Source: Neocallimastix lanati (nom. inval.)
Taxonomy: Eukaryota; Neocallimastigomycota; Neocallimastigomycetes; Neocallimastigales; Neocallimastigaceae
Direction of reading: 5' to 3'
DNA: 64,000 nt
NCBI GenBank assembly: GCA_016946835.1
Contig: JACVTC010000012.1
Span: forward strand, 191,001 to 255,000
Below the pieces are notes generated by a model, which had not been told where the DNA came from, ran no database searches, and worked only from the letters and a program-made list of their open reading frames with translations. Positions 10,925-24,100 of the stretch are shown here, one piece after another. How positions within the stretch are numbered: position 1 is the stretch's first letter; each line of letters begins with the position of its first letter. The translations under genes were made by a program, and so were the position numbers.

Positions 10925-12613
10925 TATATTTTTAAAAATTTAAATAATAATTCCAGTGTTAATAGTTATTATGAAAAATTTAATAATAATAATAATAATA
11001 ATAATAATGACAAAAATTTTTATTTAGAAAATTTTGATAATAATTGTAATAATAGTAGTAACGATATTAAAAAATTTTCAAAGGAATTTTGTAACCATAA
11101 TCAAAATAATATTAAAAATTTTTTTGAAAAACTTAATTATAACAATATTAATAAAAATTGTATTAAAAATTTTTATGAAAATAATTTTGATAAAAATCCT
11201 TTAATTAATATTTCTGAAAATTCTTATAATAAAAATCTTAATATATGTAATTCTAAAATTAATGATAACTATAATGAAAATAATATTAATTTAAATAAAA
11301 GTAAAGATAATAATAAATTGGAAAATTATTATACTTTAAATAAAGATTCTATTGAAAATAATTTTAATGAAAATGAAATAATTTTTGTTACAACTAATGA
11401 TGACAATAATAATACTGAAGTTGAAGAATTAAATAATAGTATTGCTATTAAAGAATATTTGAAAAAGAAAATAATTATTATAGATAATATTAAATATTTT
11501 AAAGACGGAGAAAATATTCGTAAATTTGTCGAAAACAAAGAAGAGAAAATAGAACTATTATTAGCTGCCCATAGTGTTGGACATGAAGGCTATTATAAAA
11601 CATACGATAGACTTAAAAGGAAATATTATTGGGAAAACATGTCCAAAGATGTAGAATTACTTGTTAAAACTTGCCATGATTGTCAAATGAACAGACCACA
11701 ACCAATTAATAGAGGTACTGAATCATTTGCTACTAAACCAGGTTTACCCTTTACTCGAGTTGGTTTAGACATTATAGGACCCTTACCTATCACTAAATCA
11801 AATAATAAATACATAATTGTTTTAGTTGATTATTTTACAAAATGGGTAGAAGCCGAACCATTTCCTACAATTGAATCTAAAGACGTTATTAAGTTTCTTA
11901 CTAATGTATTTTCTCGACATGGCATTCCTGAAATTTTAATCACTGATAATGGTCCGCAATTTACTTCCAATGCTACAAAAGGATTTTTAGATTTATATAA
12001 TGTTTATGTTCATTACATCAGTACTTACCATCCTGAAAGTAATGGCCAAGTTGAAAATAGAAATAGAGAAATTATAAAATATATTAGACTACTTGGAGGA
12101 ACAGAAAAGAATTGGGATGAAATTCTTCCAGTTGCTTTATGGGCCTTAAGAACTTGCAAAAGTGAAGTTACAAAATTTTCTAGTTTTGAACTCTTATATG
12201 GTAGAACTGATCTACAACCATTCGAATTAACAATTGCATATAATAATAGAAATATAAATGAAACCTTTGATGAATATTTAATTAGAAAATTTACAACTCA
12301 TCATAAATGGATTATGGAAGCCACTGCTAATATTGATAATGCTAATAAATTATGGGAAAATAGAAGAAAACAACAAAAATCTATGAATACTGTTTTTGAA
12401 CCAGGGGACTTAGTTTTAGTTAGAAATTTCTCAAGAAGAAAGTTAGACCCCTTTTACACTGGTCCTTTTAGAATTGTTCAAATGAATTATAATACCGCTT
12501 GTATTTGTGATATTTACACTGGTGAAATAGCTGACAGAAATGTACACCAGAAAAATCTTGTTCATTATTATACTTGGTATAATCAGACTTCAGGGGACGA
12601 AGTCTCATCTTAA
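7021..12613 (+). pseudogene. pol: Pol polyprotein of Ty3/gypsy element A (frameshifted)
   Basis: Protease, reverse transcriptase, RNase H and integrase in the Ty3/gypsy order. The protease site reads YLDSCSSIN near 7725, with Cys where Gly is usual. RT spans about 9400-10100 with a YMDDLVIF box; RNase H starts with IRTDAS near 10290. Integrase (11560-12600) has the HSVGHEG / CHDC zinc finger, GLDIIGPLP, ITDNGPQF and PESNGQVEN catalytic blocks, then a KLDPFYTGPF (GPY/F-like) module. Three frameshifts break it, near 7775, 9100 and 10535, all in A/T runs. Two Asn-rich expansions absent from B and C (about 8160-9060 and 10660-11440) sit exactly between domains. Confidence 0.9.
12585..12605 (+). 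promoter_or_regulatory. Conserved hairpin at the end of pol, element A
   Basis: AGACTTC and GAAGTCT form a perfect 7-bp stem around a 7-nt loop, just before the pol stop. The same stem with a loop one base shorter is at 32282-32301 in element C. It could be a packaging or 3'-end RNA element, or a coding constraint. Confidence 0.45.
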
Positions 12614-12649
12614 GCGGGGAGATTATGATACGGGGTGTCACTAAATACC

Positions 12650-15600
12650 TTGTATTTCCTATTAAATACTCTTAATAATAATAAAATAAAATTATTATTA
12701 AATATTCTTATTAAAATCTTTTATTAATATCAAATATAATAAAAATTATTATTAAATATTCTTATAAAATTCTTTTATTAATATTAAATATAATAAAAAT
12801 TATTATTAAATATTCTTATAAATTTCTTTTATTAATATTAAATATAATAAAAATTATTATTAAATATTCTTATAAAATTCTTTTATTAATATTAAATATA
12901 ATAAAAATTATTATTAAATATTTTTATAAAATTCTTTTATTAATATTAAATATAATAAAAATTATTATTAAATATTCTTATTAAAATCTTTTATTAATAT
13001 CAAATATAATAAAAATTATTAAATATTCTAATAAAAATCTTTTATTAATATTAAATATAATAAAAATTATTATTAAATATTCTTATTAAAATCTTTTATA
13101 ATAAAAATTATTATTAAATATTCTTATAAAATTCTTTTATTAATATCAAATCTAATAAAAATTATTATTAAATATTCTTATTAAAATCTTTTATTAATAT
13201 CAAATATAATAAAAATTATTATTAAATATTCTTATTAAAATCTTTTATAATAAAAATTATTATTAAATATTCTTATAAAATTCTTTTATTAATATTAAAT
13301 ATAATAAAAATTATTATTAAATATTCTTATTAAAATCTTTTATTAATATCAAATCTAATAAAAATAATTATTAAATATTTTATTAATATTAAATATAATA
13401 AAAATTATTAAATATTCTAATAAAAATCTTTTATTAATATTAAATATAATAAAAATTATTATTAAATATTCTTATTAAAATCTTTTATTAATATCAAATC
13501 TAATAAAAATAATTATTAAATATTTTATTAATATTAAATATAATAAAAATTATTAAATATTCTAATAAAAATCTTTTATTAATATTAAATATAATAAAAA
13601 TTATTATTAAATATTCTTATTAAAATCTTTTATAATAAAAATTATTATTAAATATTCTTATAAAATTCTTTTATTAATATCAAATCTAATAAAAATTATT
13701 ATTAAATATTCTTATTAAAATCTTTTATAATAAAAATTATTATTAAATATTCTTATAAAATTCTTTTATTAATATCAAATCTAATAAAAATTATTATTAA
13801 ATATTCTTATTAAAATCTTTTATAATAAAAATTATTATTAAATATTCTTATTAATATCTTTTATTAATATCAAATCTAATAAAAATTATTATTAAATATT
13901 CTTATTAAAATCTTTTATAATAAAAATTATTATTAAATATTCTTATAAAATTCTTTTATTAATATTAAATATAATAAAAATTATTATTAAATATTCTTAT
14001 TAAAATCTTTAATTAATATCAAATATAATAAAAATTATTAAATATTCTAATAAAAATCTTTTATTAATATCAAATCTAATAAAAATTATTATTAAATATT
14101 TTTATTAAAATCTTTTATTAATATCAAATATAATAAAAATTATTATTAAATATTCTTATTAAAATCTTTTATTAATATCAAATATAATAAAAATTATTAT
14201 TAAATATTCTTATAAAATTCTTTTATTAATATCAAATCTAATAAAAATTATTATTAAATATTCTTATTAAAATCTTTTATAATAAAAATTATTATTAAAT
14301 ATTCTTATTAATATCTTTTATTAATATCAAATCTAATAAAAATTATTATTAAATATTCTTATTAAAATCTTTTATAATAAAAATTATTATTAAATATTCT
14401 TATAAAATTCTTTTATTAATATTAAATATAATAAAAATTATTATTAAATATTCTTATTAAAATCTTTTATTAATATCAAATATAATAAAAATTATTAAAT
14501 ATTCTAATAAAAATCTTTTATTAATATCAAATCTAATAAAAATTATTATTAAATATTCTTATTAAAATCTTTTATTAATATCAAATCTAATAAAAATTAT
14601 TATTAAATATTCTTATAAAATTCTTTTATTAATATTAAATATAATAAAAATTATTATTAAATATTCTTATTAAAATCTTTTATAATAAAAATTATTATTA
14701 AATATTCTTATTAAAATCTTTTATAATAAAAATTATTATTAAATATTCTTATAAAATTCTTTTATTAATATTAAATATAATAAAAATTATTATTAAATAT
14801 TCTTATTAAAATCTTTTATTAATATCAAATATAATAAAAATTATTAAATATTCTAATAAAAATCTTTTATTAATATTAAATATAATAAAAATTATTAAAT
14901 ATTCTTATAAAATTCTTTTATTAATATTAAATATAATAAAAATTATTATTAAATATTCTTATTAAAATCTTTTATAATAAAAATTATTATTAAATATTCT
15001 TATAAAATTCTTTTATTAATATCAAATCTAATAAAAATTATTATTAAATATTCTTATTAAAATCTTTTATTAATATCAAATATAATAAAAATTATTATTA
15101 AATATTCTTATTAAAATCTTTTATTAATATCAAATATAATAAAAATTATTATTAAATATTCTTATTAAAATCTTTTATTAATATCAAATATAATAAAAAT
15201 TATTATTAAATATTCTTATAAAATTCTTTTATTAATATTAAATATAATAAAAATTATTATTAAATATTCTTATTAAAATCTTTTATTAATATCAAATATA
15301 ATAAAAATTATTAAATATTCTAATAAAAATCTTTTATTAATATTAAATATAATAAAAATTATTATTAAATATTCTTATTAAAATCTTTTATAATAAAAAT
15401 TATTATTAAATATTCTTATAAAATTCTTTTATTAATATCAAATATAATAAAAATTATTATTAAATATTCTTATTAAAATCTTTTATAATAAAAATTATTA
15501 TTAAATATTCTTATAAAATTCTTTTATTAATATCAAATCTAATAAAAATTATTATTAAATATTCTTATTAAAATCTTTTATAATAAAAATTATTATTAAA

Positions 15601-17255
15601 TATTCTTATTAATATCTTTTATTAATATCAAATATAATAAAAATTATTATTAAATATTCTTATTAAAATCTTTTATAATAAAAATTATTATTAAATATTC
15701 TCATAAATTTCTTTTATTAATATCAAATCAAATAAAAATTATTATTAAATATTCTTATAAAATTCTTTTATTAATATTAAATATAATAAAAATTATTATT
15801 AAATATTCTTATTAAAATCTTTTATTAATATCAAATATAATAAAAATTATTAAATATTCTAATAAAAATCTTTTATTAATATTAAATATAATAAAAATTA
15901 TTATTAAATATTCTTATAAAATTCTTTTATTAATATCAAATATAATAAAAATTATTATTAAATATTCTTATTAAAATCTTTTATAATAAAAATTATTATT
16001 AAATATTCTTATAAAATTCTTTTATTAATATCAAATCTAATAAAAATTATTATTAAATATTCTTATTAAAATCTTTTATAATAAAAATTATTATTAAATA
16101 TTCTTATTAATATCTTTTATTAATATCAAATATAATAAAAATTATTATTAAATATTCTTATTAAAATCTTTTATAATAAAAATTATTATTAAATATTCTC
16201 ATAAATTTCTTTTATTAATATCAAATCTAATAAAAATTATTATTAAATATTCTTATAAAATTCTTTTATTAATATTAAATATAATAAAAATTATTATTAA
16301 ATATTCTTATAAATTTCTTTTATTAATATTAAATATAATAAAAATTATTATTAAATATTCTTATAAAATTCTTTTATTAATATCAAATATAATAAAAATT
16401 ATTATTAAATATTCTTATAAAATTCTTTTATTAATATCAAATCTAATAAAAATTATTATTAAATATTCTTATTAAAATCTTTTATAATAAAAATTATTAT
16501 TAAATATTCTTATAAAATTCTTTTATTAATATCAAATCTAATAAAAATTATTATTAAATATTCTTATTAATATCTTTTATTAATATCAAATCTAATAAAA
16601 ATTATTATTAAATATTCTTATTAAAATCTTTTATAATAAAAATTATTATTAAATATTCTTATAAAATTCTTTTATTAATATCAAATCTAATAAAAATTAT
16701 TATTAAATATTCTTATTAAAATCTTTTATAATAAAAATTATTATTAAATATTCTTATAAAATTCTTTTATTAATATCAAATCTAATAAAAATTATTATTA
16801 AATATTCTTATTAAAATCTTTTATAATAAAAATTATTATTAAATATTCTTATTAATATCTTTTATTAATATCAAATCTAATAAAAATTATTATTAAATAT
16901 TCTTATTAAAATCTTTTATAATAAAAATTATTATTAAATATTCTAATAAAAATCTTTTATTAATATCAAATCTAATAAAAATTATTATTAAATATTTTTA
17001 TTAAAATCTTTTATTAATATCAAATATAATAAAAATTATTATTAAATATTCTTATTAAAATCTTTTATTAATATCAAATATAATAAAAATTATTATTAAA
17101 TATTCTTATAAAATTCTTTTATTAATATTAAATATAATAAAAATTATTATTAAATATTCTTATTAAAATCTTTTATTAATATCAAATCTAATAAAAATAA
17201 TTATTAAATATTTTATTAATATTAAATATAATAAAAATTATTACTAAATATTCTT
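12650..17255 (+). repeat. AT-rich satellite array inside the LTR
   Basis: Tandem units of about 54 bp (ttattattaaatattcttat, then a taaaatcttttattaatat part and an aaatataataaaaa part), mixed with a 41-bp variant that lacks 13 bp of the middle. I estimate on the order of 90 units. 54- and 41-bp units alternate in places, forming higher-order blocks, for example around 13650-13900. The solo LTRs of this family carry only a few units. There are no ORFs. Confidence 0.9.
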
Positions 17256-17738
17256 ATTAAAAATTATATAATATTTAAATCATTACTAATTCTTATTTTT
17301 ATATTAAGAATAATAAAAACCTATTTCAATAAATATTTGATGTAAAATACAGAATTATAAGTTTCTGTATAATATTTTCTAAAACCTTTGAAATAAACTA
17401 AAAATAAAACAAAAATTAAAAATAAATTAAATCTTTATTAAAATAAAAATGAACTAAAATACAGAAGAATTCCAATAATAAAAATGATCTAAAATACAGA
17501 AAATATCAATTCTGTATAATTCTCTCTCTGAATAACAATATCAAGAAGAAGCTACCGCCCGGAATGCCCTTCGTGATACAAGCTCCAAATTAATTTTTTA
17601 TATTTTAATTTAATAAATGTTATTTTTTTTTTAAAAAATAATTTAAAATAATAGTTAAAAATTAAAATAAAATAATTATAATAGTTTTTTTTTTATAAAG
17701 AATATATTAATAATAAATAAAATGTATTAAAATAAAAG

Positions 17739-17747
17739 TATAAAAAG
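17739..17747 (+). promoter_or_regulatory. Putative TATA box in element A LTR
   Basis: TATAAAAAG within gTATAAAAAGAAG, about 190 bp before the LTR end. The same word is present in both solo LTRs, and a TATAAAAG box sits similarly in the LTRs of elements C and F. A pol II start would lie about 30 bp downstream. Confidence 0.45.
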
Positions 17748-17935
17748 AAGAATAAATTTCTTTCTTTTTAATACTTGGAACAAATAATTTTAATTTTAAA
17801 TTTAAATAAAGAATATTTTAAAATTTAATTTTTTTTTTCTTGTTTCCAAACTTATTTTTATAGTTATGTGTTAATATTTATTTTTTTTTTTTGTTTTGAA
17901 TATCTTAGTGTTTCAACCCCAGCCCGTATCATTTT

Positions 17936-18416
17936 TGATAAGAATGTACTAAATAATGCATTCTTAATTAAATCTACGATTTATTTCTAATACATTATGT
18001 GTACATTATTATTTTTTGTACTTTAATAAATTTTTAAATCCAAAGATCAAAAATTAAATCAAAAATTATATTAAACTTTATATTTTTATATTAAATCTTA
18101 TATTAATAGTAATATTTTTATATATTTAAAACTTATATTAGCAATATTATTAATAAATCTTATTTTTATTTTTATATTAATAATGAAAATTTGTATTAAT
18201 AATATTTTTATATATTGATAATTAAAAATTTATATATTATATTTTAACTTTTATTATAAAATTTTATATCTAAATGTTTTATTTTATATTGAAAAATATT
18301 TTATTTTATTAAAAACCTTTATATTAGAATAGTATTTTTATTTTTATTTGAATATTTTAACAGATTGTAATAAAAATTATAGCCAATTAAATAAATTCTT
18401 ATTAGTAATATTTTAG

Positions 18417-18455
<39 letters not shown>

Positions 18456-18753
18456 TTTTATTAATATTATAAATGTATTTTATTTATATTGTTATAATTA
18501 AATTTTATATAATTGATTATAAAATTCAATTTAAATTTAATAGTTTTTATAAAAAAAAAAATAAATAAAATGTAATTTAGTGGCAAGAACAACTTTTATG
18601 CCTTGAAAAAAAAAGAATAAATAGTTGTAAATTTTGCTACCAATTTTTAAAAATCAAATAAAATCAAATAAATTTATAAATAAAAATAATAAATAAATAA
18701 ATAAAATTTGTGTTTCTTACTTTATTTTTATTTAATTCTCTAAAACCTTAACA
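17936..18753 (+). repeat. 5' LTR of element B
   Basis: 818 bp, starting TGATAAGAATG and ending CCTTAACA. It differs from the 3' copy by few substitutions and by the length of an A tract near 18425. Close agreement indicates recent insertion. Confidence 0.9.
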
Positions 18754-18759
18754 TTTATA

Positions 18760-18776
18760 TGGTGGAGATATCGGGG
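18760..18776 (+). promoter_or_regulatory. Primer-binding site, element B
   Basis: TGGTGGAGATATCGGGG begins six bases after the 5' LTR. TGG pairs with the CCA end of a tRNA, and the rest would pair with an acceptor stem carrying A73. Element D has the related TGGTGGAGAATCCGGG. The tRNA is not identified; a Leu type would be compatible. Confidence 0.6.
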
Positions 18777-18892
18777 AATTAAATAGAAATAATAGTAAAT
18801 AACATAGATTTTTTTTAATTTTTTTTTATTTTATATTGATAAACAAGTAAGTCGTTAATCCTTTGATTAACCTATGGCGCTTGTTTGATATA

Positions 18893-18924
<32 letters not shown>

Positions 18925-20227
18925 TTTTTTAAATAAGTAAAATTAAGATTCTAAAAAAACCAAATCTTGTAAAATTATAACAAGGAGCGGATAGAGCTCA
19001 TACACAGTGTATTTCCAGAAAACAACAAAATATCTATTATTCATAGTAGGTTATTGGATAATAGTTATTTTGAGAATTAATTGGAAAGTAGACGAAGGTA
19101 TTTGGTTACCGACCCGGTAATAATAGTTCAGCCTTCAACGTTTCAACACACGAAGGTGCGGGTACTTTCCAAGCACTGGCGAATAAGGAGCTTACGTCAC
19201 CGAAGGCGTAAGATTGTTTTTTTTTATATTTTTTTTTATTTTTCTTTGTGCTAGTTATAAGGCACTTTATTATATAAAGTATCAGACTTTGGCTAACTTC
19301 GCCATTTAAATTTTTTTTTTTTATTACTGATACTTTATTTGTTTAATAATTCCTGTAAAAGAATCTTAATTTACTTTGAAAATATTGTGTTTTTAGTTAA
19401 TTTTTATTAGTTAATAAAAATATTATTGAATACTTTTAAAATTTTTTTTATTCCGTACATAGATTATCGGATTAAGTTTATCCTACATAGTAATTGGGCT
19501 AGTGGGCTCTGAACTGCTATATTTTATATTGAATATAGTAATCGTGGCACACGCGTGGCATGACACCATTAGGTAAGCTGCACGTCAGACAGTGTGTACT
19601 ATCAGATTGTACGACAATAAAGATTATTTTTTGTGTTTAATAATTATAATTAATTAATAATTTTATTAGCTATAACAATACAATATTTATCGTTTAAAAA
19701 GAAAAATTTTTGAAAGGTGAAAATAATAAATAAAACTTTGCTTCTAAATTTATTACTACAAATATACTAAATTACAAAATTCAAGTGGTCGATAAAGATT
19801 TCGAGCTTGAAAAATATTCTATTAAGTTGTCGATAAAGATTTCGAACTTAAAATTATTCTATTAAGTTGTCGATAAAGATTTCGAACTTAAAATTATTCC
19901 ATTGAGTTGTCGATAAAGATTTCGAACTTAAAAATTATTCTATTGAGTTGTCGATAAAGATTTCGAACTTAAAAATTATTCTTAATAAAGTAGTCGAAAA
20001 GAACCTCGTGCTTTATAATTTCTACTAAGTTGTCGATAAGGATTTCGAGCTTATATCTACTAAAGAAAGCAAATAAAATTATTATTTTCAAAAGTTACTA
20101 AAATATATTGTTTTAAAAATTGATTCGATATTAAATTACCTATTAAATTATATTTTTAAAGTTGTATTTCCAAATTTATTCTTATTTAATCACCTCATTA
20201 ATATACAACAAGAAATATTTAAACAAA
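18777..20227 (+). other. Long structured 5' leader of element B
   Basis: About 1.45 kb without an ORF, and clearly richer in G and C than its surroundings between 18840 and 19620. Visible perfect hairpins or inverted repeats are GTTAATC/GATTAAC inside AAACAAG/CTTGTTT (18838-18885), TTGGAAAGTA with TACTTTCCAA (19080 and 19163), TTACCG/CGGTAA (near 19110) and CTTACG/CGTAAG (19191-19212). It then holds a tandem repeat at 19785-20050. This looks like a packaging or translation-control leader, but function is inferred only from structure. Confidence 0.5.
19785..20050 (+). repeat. Tandem 40-bp repeat in element B leader
   Basis: About seven units of roughly 40 bp, each with the core gtcgataaagatttcgaa (TCGA-taaagatt-TCGA), followed by an AT-rich spacer. 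The sixth unit has diverged. Spacers are not unique sequence, so this is not a CRISPR-like array. Confidence 0.8.
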
Positions 20228-21139
20228 ATGTCCAAGGAAACAACTTTGAGCTTTAAAGAATTGAAAAAAGAATTAAGAGATATTGTGAAACTTAGCAAGG
20301 ACAATTTAGATATTAAGTCCTGGGCTACTGAATTAAAACTTTGGATCAAGATACAAGGTATTACAGATCCAGAAACAATATTTAATGCTTGTTTACTTAC
20401 CAGCTCTGGTGAAGTACAACGCGTTATTGAAGATTTAGGAGAAGATAGTGATGATGAAAGTGATGATTCATCAGATGAAGAAGAAGATGATGATGAAGAA
20501 GAAAATGTTGATGATGATATTAAATTTCCTTCTCTTGAAAAAATTATTTCAAGTCTTGAAAATTTTTACGGTATTAAAGAAGACCAAAATTTACTTCTTA
20601 AAGAACTTCGTGCAATGCGAATTAAAAGAAACGAAAAGATTAAAGACTTTAATGTAAGATATAGAACTTTGTACACTAAACTTGATAAAAAGAGAAGAAA
20701 GCGCATTGGTGTACTAGATTATATTGATTCTATTCAAAATAATTATGAAGCCTGGAAGAAATTATCCCTTAAAGATGATATAAGTATGGATAAAGCTTTC
20801 AAAATTGCCGAGAAAGTAGATAGACTTTCTGTAAGGAACAATAATATTAATAACTATAATATTAATAATTCCCAACATAATTAAAATAATCAAAACAGTA
20901 CTACTTCAAGACTTTATCCTAAAAGAAGAAACGAAAATTTCCAAACAAGTCAAACAAATAATAAACCGAAACCTCAAGATATTATAGAAGAATCAACCCA
21001 GAAAATGAGAAATTTATCCGTTAAAACTTGCTTCTTCTGTAAGGAAGAAGGTCATTACTCATACTATTGCCCTCAATTAAATAAGATTATGGAAAAAAAT
21101 AAAAAAGAAATATATTCCAAAAAGTCTTTAAACTTCTAA
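20228..21139 (+). pseudogene. gag: Gag polyprotein of Ty3/gypsy element B (one nonsense codon)
   Basis: The ATG at 20228 starts MSKETTLSFKELKKEL and a capsid-like domain (KSWATELKLWIKIQG, then FNVRYRTLYTKL) parallel to gag of A, C and D. An acidic Asp/Glu/Ser stretch at about residues 75-100 replaces a short loop of the others. An in-frame TAA at 20882-20884 cuts the protein at 218 residues. The same frame continues to the zinc knuckle CFFCKEEGHYSYYC (about 21031-21072) and to the TTTAAAC site. Apart from that stop it has the full domain set, with much less Asn than element A. Confidence 0.85.
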
Positions 21140-21160
21140 ATGGGAGCAGAAGCACTCCCA
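21127..21160 (+). promoter_or_regulatory. -1 ribosomal frameshift signal, element B
   Basis: TTTAAAC (21127-21133) in gag phase, then gag TAA at 21137-21139, a 7-nt spacer, and TGGGAG / CTCCCA pairing around an 8-nt loop whose bases differ from element A. Pol is in the -1 frame from the heptamer. Confidence 0.8.
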
Positions 21161-24100
21161 ATGACAAAAAAATAGCTTCATTAAATAATTTACAAAATAA
21201 TACTTTTACTAAGAATACTTGAATTGATAATAATTCCTTTAATGAAGAATCTGAAGAATCTGATTTTAGTGACACAACTGAAAGTGAGGATGATATCATT
21301 ATAAATGCTATAAAAAGAAAAATGAATGATAATAACAGCGAAAAAGAAGAAAATAATTCCAAGAAAGTACATAAAAGTTTAAAAGATAATCCACGTCCTT
21401 TCGCAACTCCTGCTTTAAGAAAGAAGAAAGAAAATGAGCTACATAATAAACCAAATAAAGTTTATAAAAATCAAATACTTCCTTCAATTTTAACTCAACC
21501 AAATATTAACAAAGAAAAACAAAAAGAAAAGGAATTAAGAAATATGACAAGAGTAAGAGAAAGTAAAGAAGAAAACAACAATTATTCATCAAAAGGAAAG
21601 GAAAAAGTTGAATCTGAAGATATACTTGTAATCGATAATGAAATAGAAGATCTAGAAATGAATAAAGATAATCAACAAAATAAAATTAATACTTTGGAAA
21701 AATTAATTTCAACAAAAACTAAAGAAACTAATAATGGAAATACTCAGTTAGTAAAAAGGAATATCAAAATGATGAATAATAAAGAACCTTACAATATTAT
21801 GGATGATTTAAATAATTTTAAATCCAGTATTACGATAGGTCAACTCTTGAATGCATGTCCGAAAATTCGTTCACAATTAACTCAAGGTTTAAAGTAAGAA
21901 AAATCTAAAATAATTGGAACTGTAGACAATGTAATAGCACGAACTTTATTAGTAAATAACTATGATCATAGCTACATAAGTAAAAGTAATGAATTAGCCG
22001 AAGAAGACTTATCAATGGTTGATGCAAGTGTTGACGGAGTACTAGAAAAACTTTTAATTGATTCTTGTAGTAACCTAAGCATCGTTACTAAGCAGTATTT
22101 TGATAAATTACCTGGTGAATATGAAACAGTTGGAAAAAGTCGTGGAAGAATCCAACTAGCAACACAAGATGAAGAATACTCGGAAGGAATTATTGTTCGA
22201 TTACCAGTAAAAATTAATAATTATGAATTTAATGCGGACTTTAGAATTATTGAGAAAGAAGACTCTTTTTATGATATGTTAATAAACTTTAAAACTCAAA
22301 TCGATCATTGTTTATTTATTCATCCGACCTTAAACAGTTTATGTACACTTTTGTCAGAAAGTGAATACGAAGAAATAGCTAAAATAAATAATCAATATTA
22401 TGATGAAGAAAGTATAATTTGCACTATTAGAAAAGTTAAAGAAACGAATAATGAAAAGGAAATTATAAAGGAATTAACTCCAATGGAATTTATTGAGAGT
22501 GATGAATTTTTAAGTACCTTAAATAAAGATTATAAAGAACAAATTATTAAAATTCTCAAAGAAATGATTGACATAGTTGTCACTTCAACAGAAGAACTAA
22601 CTCCTTCTAAACTTTCACCACACAAGATCCGTTTAAAAGCTAATGCAAAGCCAGTAAAATTAAGAAGTTATAGGTTAACTAAATTAAAATCAGACATCAT
22701 AAAAGAAGAACTTACAAAGCTTATTAAGAAAGAATTGATAGAACCATCCTGTTCAGAATGGTCATCTCCAGTAGTACTTATTCTAAAACACAATGGAAAG
22801 TGGCGCTTGTGCATTGACTACCGAAAAGTCAATGACATGACAGAAAAAGATTCTTATTCAGTTCCATATATAGATGAAATTTTTGATAGTCTCGGAGGAG
22901 CTAAAATATTTACAACTCTTGATTTATTTTCGGGTTTTCACCAAATCTTAATGGATGAAGAAAGCGTTGAAGTAACCACTTTCACTACTAAGTTTGGAAA
23001 TTATCAATTTAAGGCTATGCCTTTTGGACTTACTGGAGCTCCCTCAACCTTCCAAAGAGAAATGAATAAAATTTTATTCCCTTTTATTGGTGAATTTGTT
23101 TACGTATTTATTGATGATGTTTTGATCTATTCAAAAAGTATCGAAGAACATTTAATTCATATTAAACAAGTATTAGAAGTATTTAAAGAAAACAAGCTAA
23201 AAATTAATATTGAAAAGTGCCATTTTCTTCAAACTGAAGTTGATGTATTAGGTCACAAACTTACTACTAAAGGATTAAGTCCCATGGAAAGCAAAATAAC
23301 AGCTATTAAGAAGTGGGAAGCCCCTTCATCACTTCATGAATTAAGATCATTCCTTGGAGCAGTAGGATATTATCGTGACTTTATTCCTAAATATGCTCAA
23401 ATTACCTCACCTTTATGTAAATTATTAAAAAAGAATACTAAATATGAATGGAATAAAGAACAACAAGAAAGCTTTGAACTCCTAAAAGAAAAATTAATCA
23501 ATGCACCTATTCTAAAATTTCCGTCATTTGACAAACCTTTTATCATTAGAACTGATGCTTCGTATAATGGAATTGGTGGAGTTCTTTTACAAAAAGAAGA
23601 AGAAACCGGTAAGGAGCATCCAATACACTTTATAAGTAGAAGTTTGAAGAAAGCTGAAAAGAATTATGGTATCACAGATTTGGAAGGAACAGCTTTATTC
23701 TACTGTATGACTAAATTTAAATCTTATATTGAAGGAAATCCATTACCTACAACTATTTACACAGATCATAAACCATTAGTTGGTTTATTTAAGAATAAAG
23801 AACCTTTGAATGCAAGGCAAACAAGATGGTGTCTAACCGCTAGTATGCTTGGAATTAATATAAAATATGAATCAGGCAAAAAGAATGTGTTAGCTGATGC
23901 TCTTTCAAGAATGAAAAGTAAGGAAGAGAGAAAGATATTATTAACAAAAATTACTAATGGAAATAATGAAGAATTATTATCTAAAGTTATAAGGGAATTT
24001 ATTAATGAAAAGTTTACTGTTATTGATGGTGAAGATTACTTTATCGACAATGGAAATTATAGAAAATTAATAACGGATGAAAATGAAAAATTTAAATTAA

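Larger units (their letters stand above)
5693..17931 (+). mobile_element. Ty3/gypsy element A (5' LTR missing)
   Basis: Gag, frameshifted pol, a purine-rich segment (cggggaga, 12615-12622) and a 3' LTR starting TGATACGG at 12626. Two solo LTRs of the same family lie at 34310-35285 and 42228-43187. The 5' LTR and primer-binding site are not recognisable, so this copy cannot be complete. Confidence 0.8.
12626..17931 (+). repeat. Giant 3' LTR of element A
   Basis: The ends TGATACGGG... and ...CCCGTATCA are inverted repeats and match the two solo LTRs of about 960-976 bp. This copy is 5306 bp because an internal AT-rich tandem array has grown to about 4.6 kb. Outside the array the three copies align closely, including a GC-richer conserved block at about 17530-17580. 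The bases after it are tttt, then the left LTR of element B. Confidence 0.9.

Noticed and set aside
19785..20050. Regularly spaced repeat resembling a CRISPR array
   Set aside because: The spacers are near-identical AT-rich sequence, the context is a retrotransposon leader, and the genome is eukaryotic.
20882..20884. End of gag in element B
   Set aside because: The same frame continues to a zinc knuckle and the slippery site conserved in A, C and D, so this stop is a mutation.
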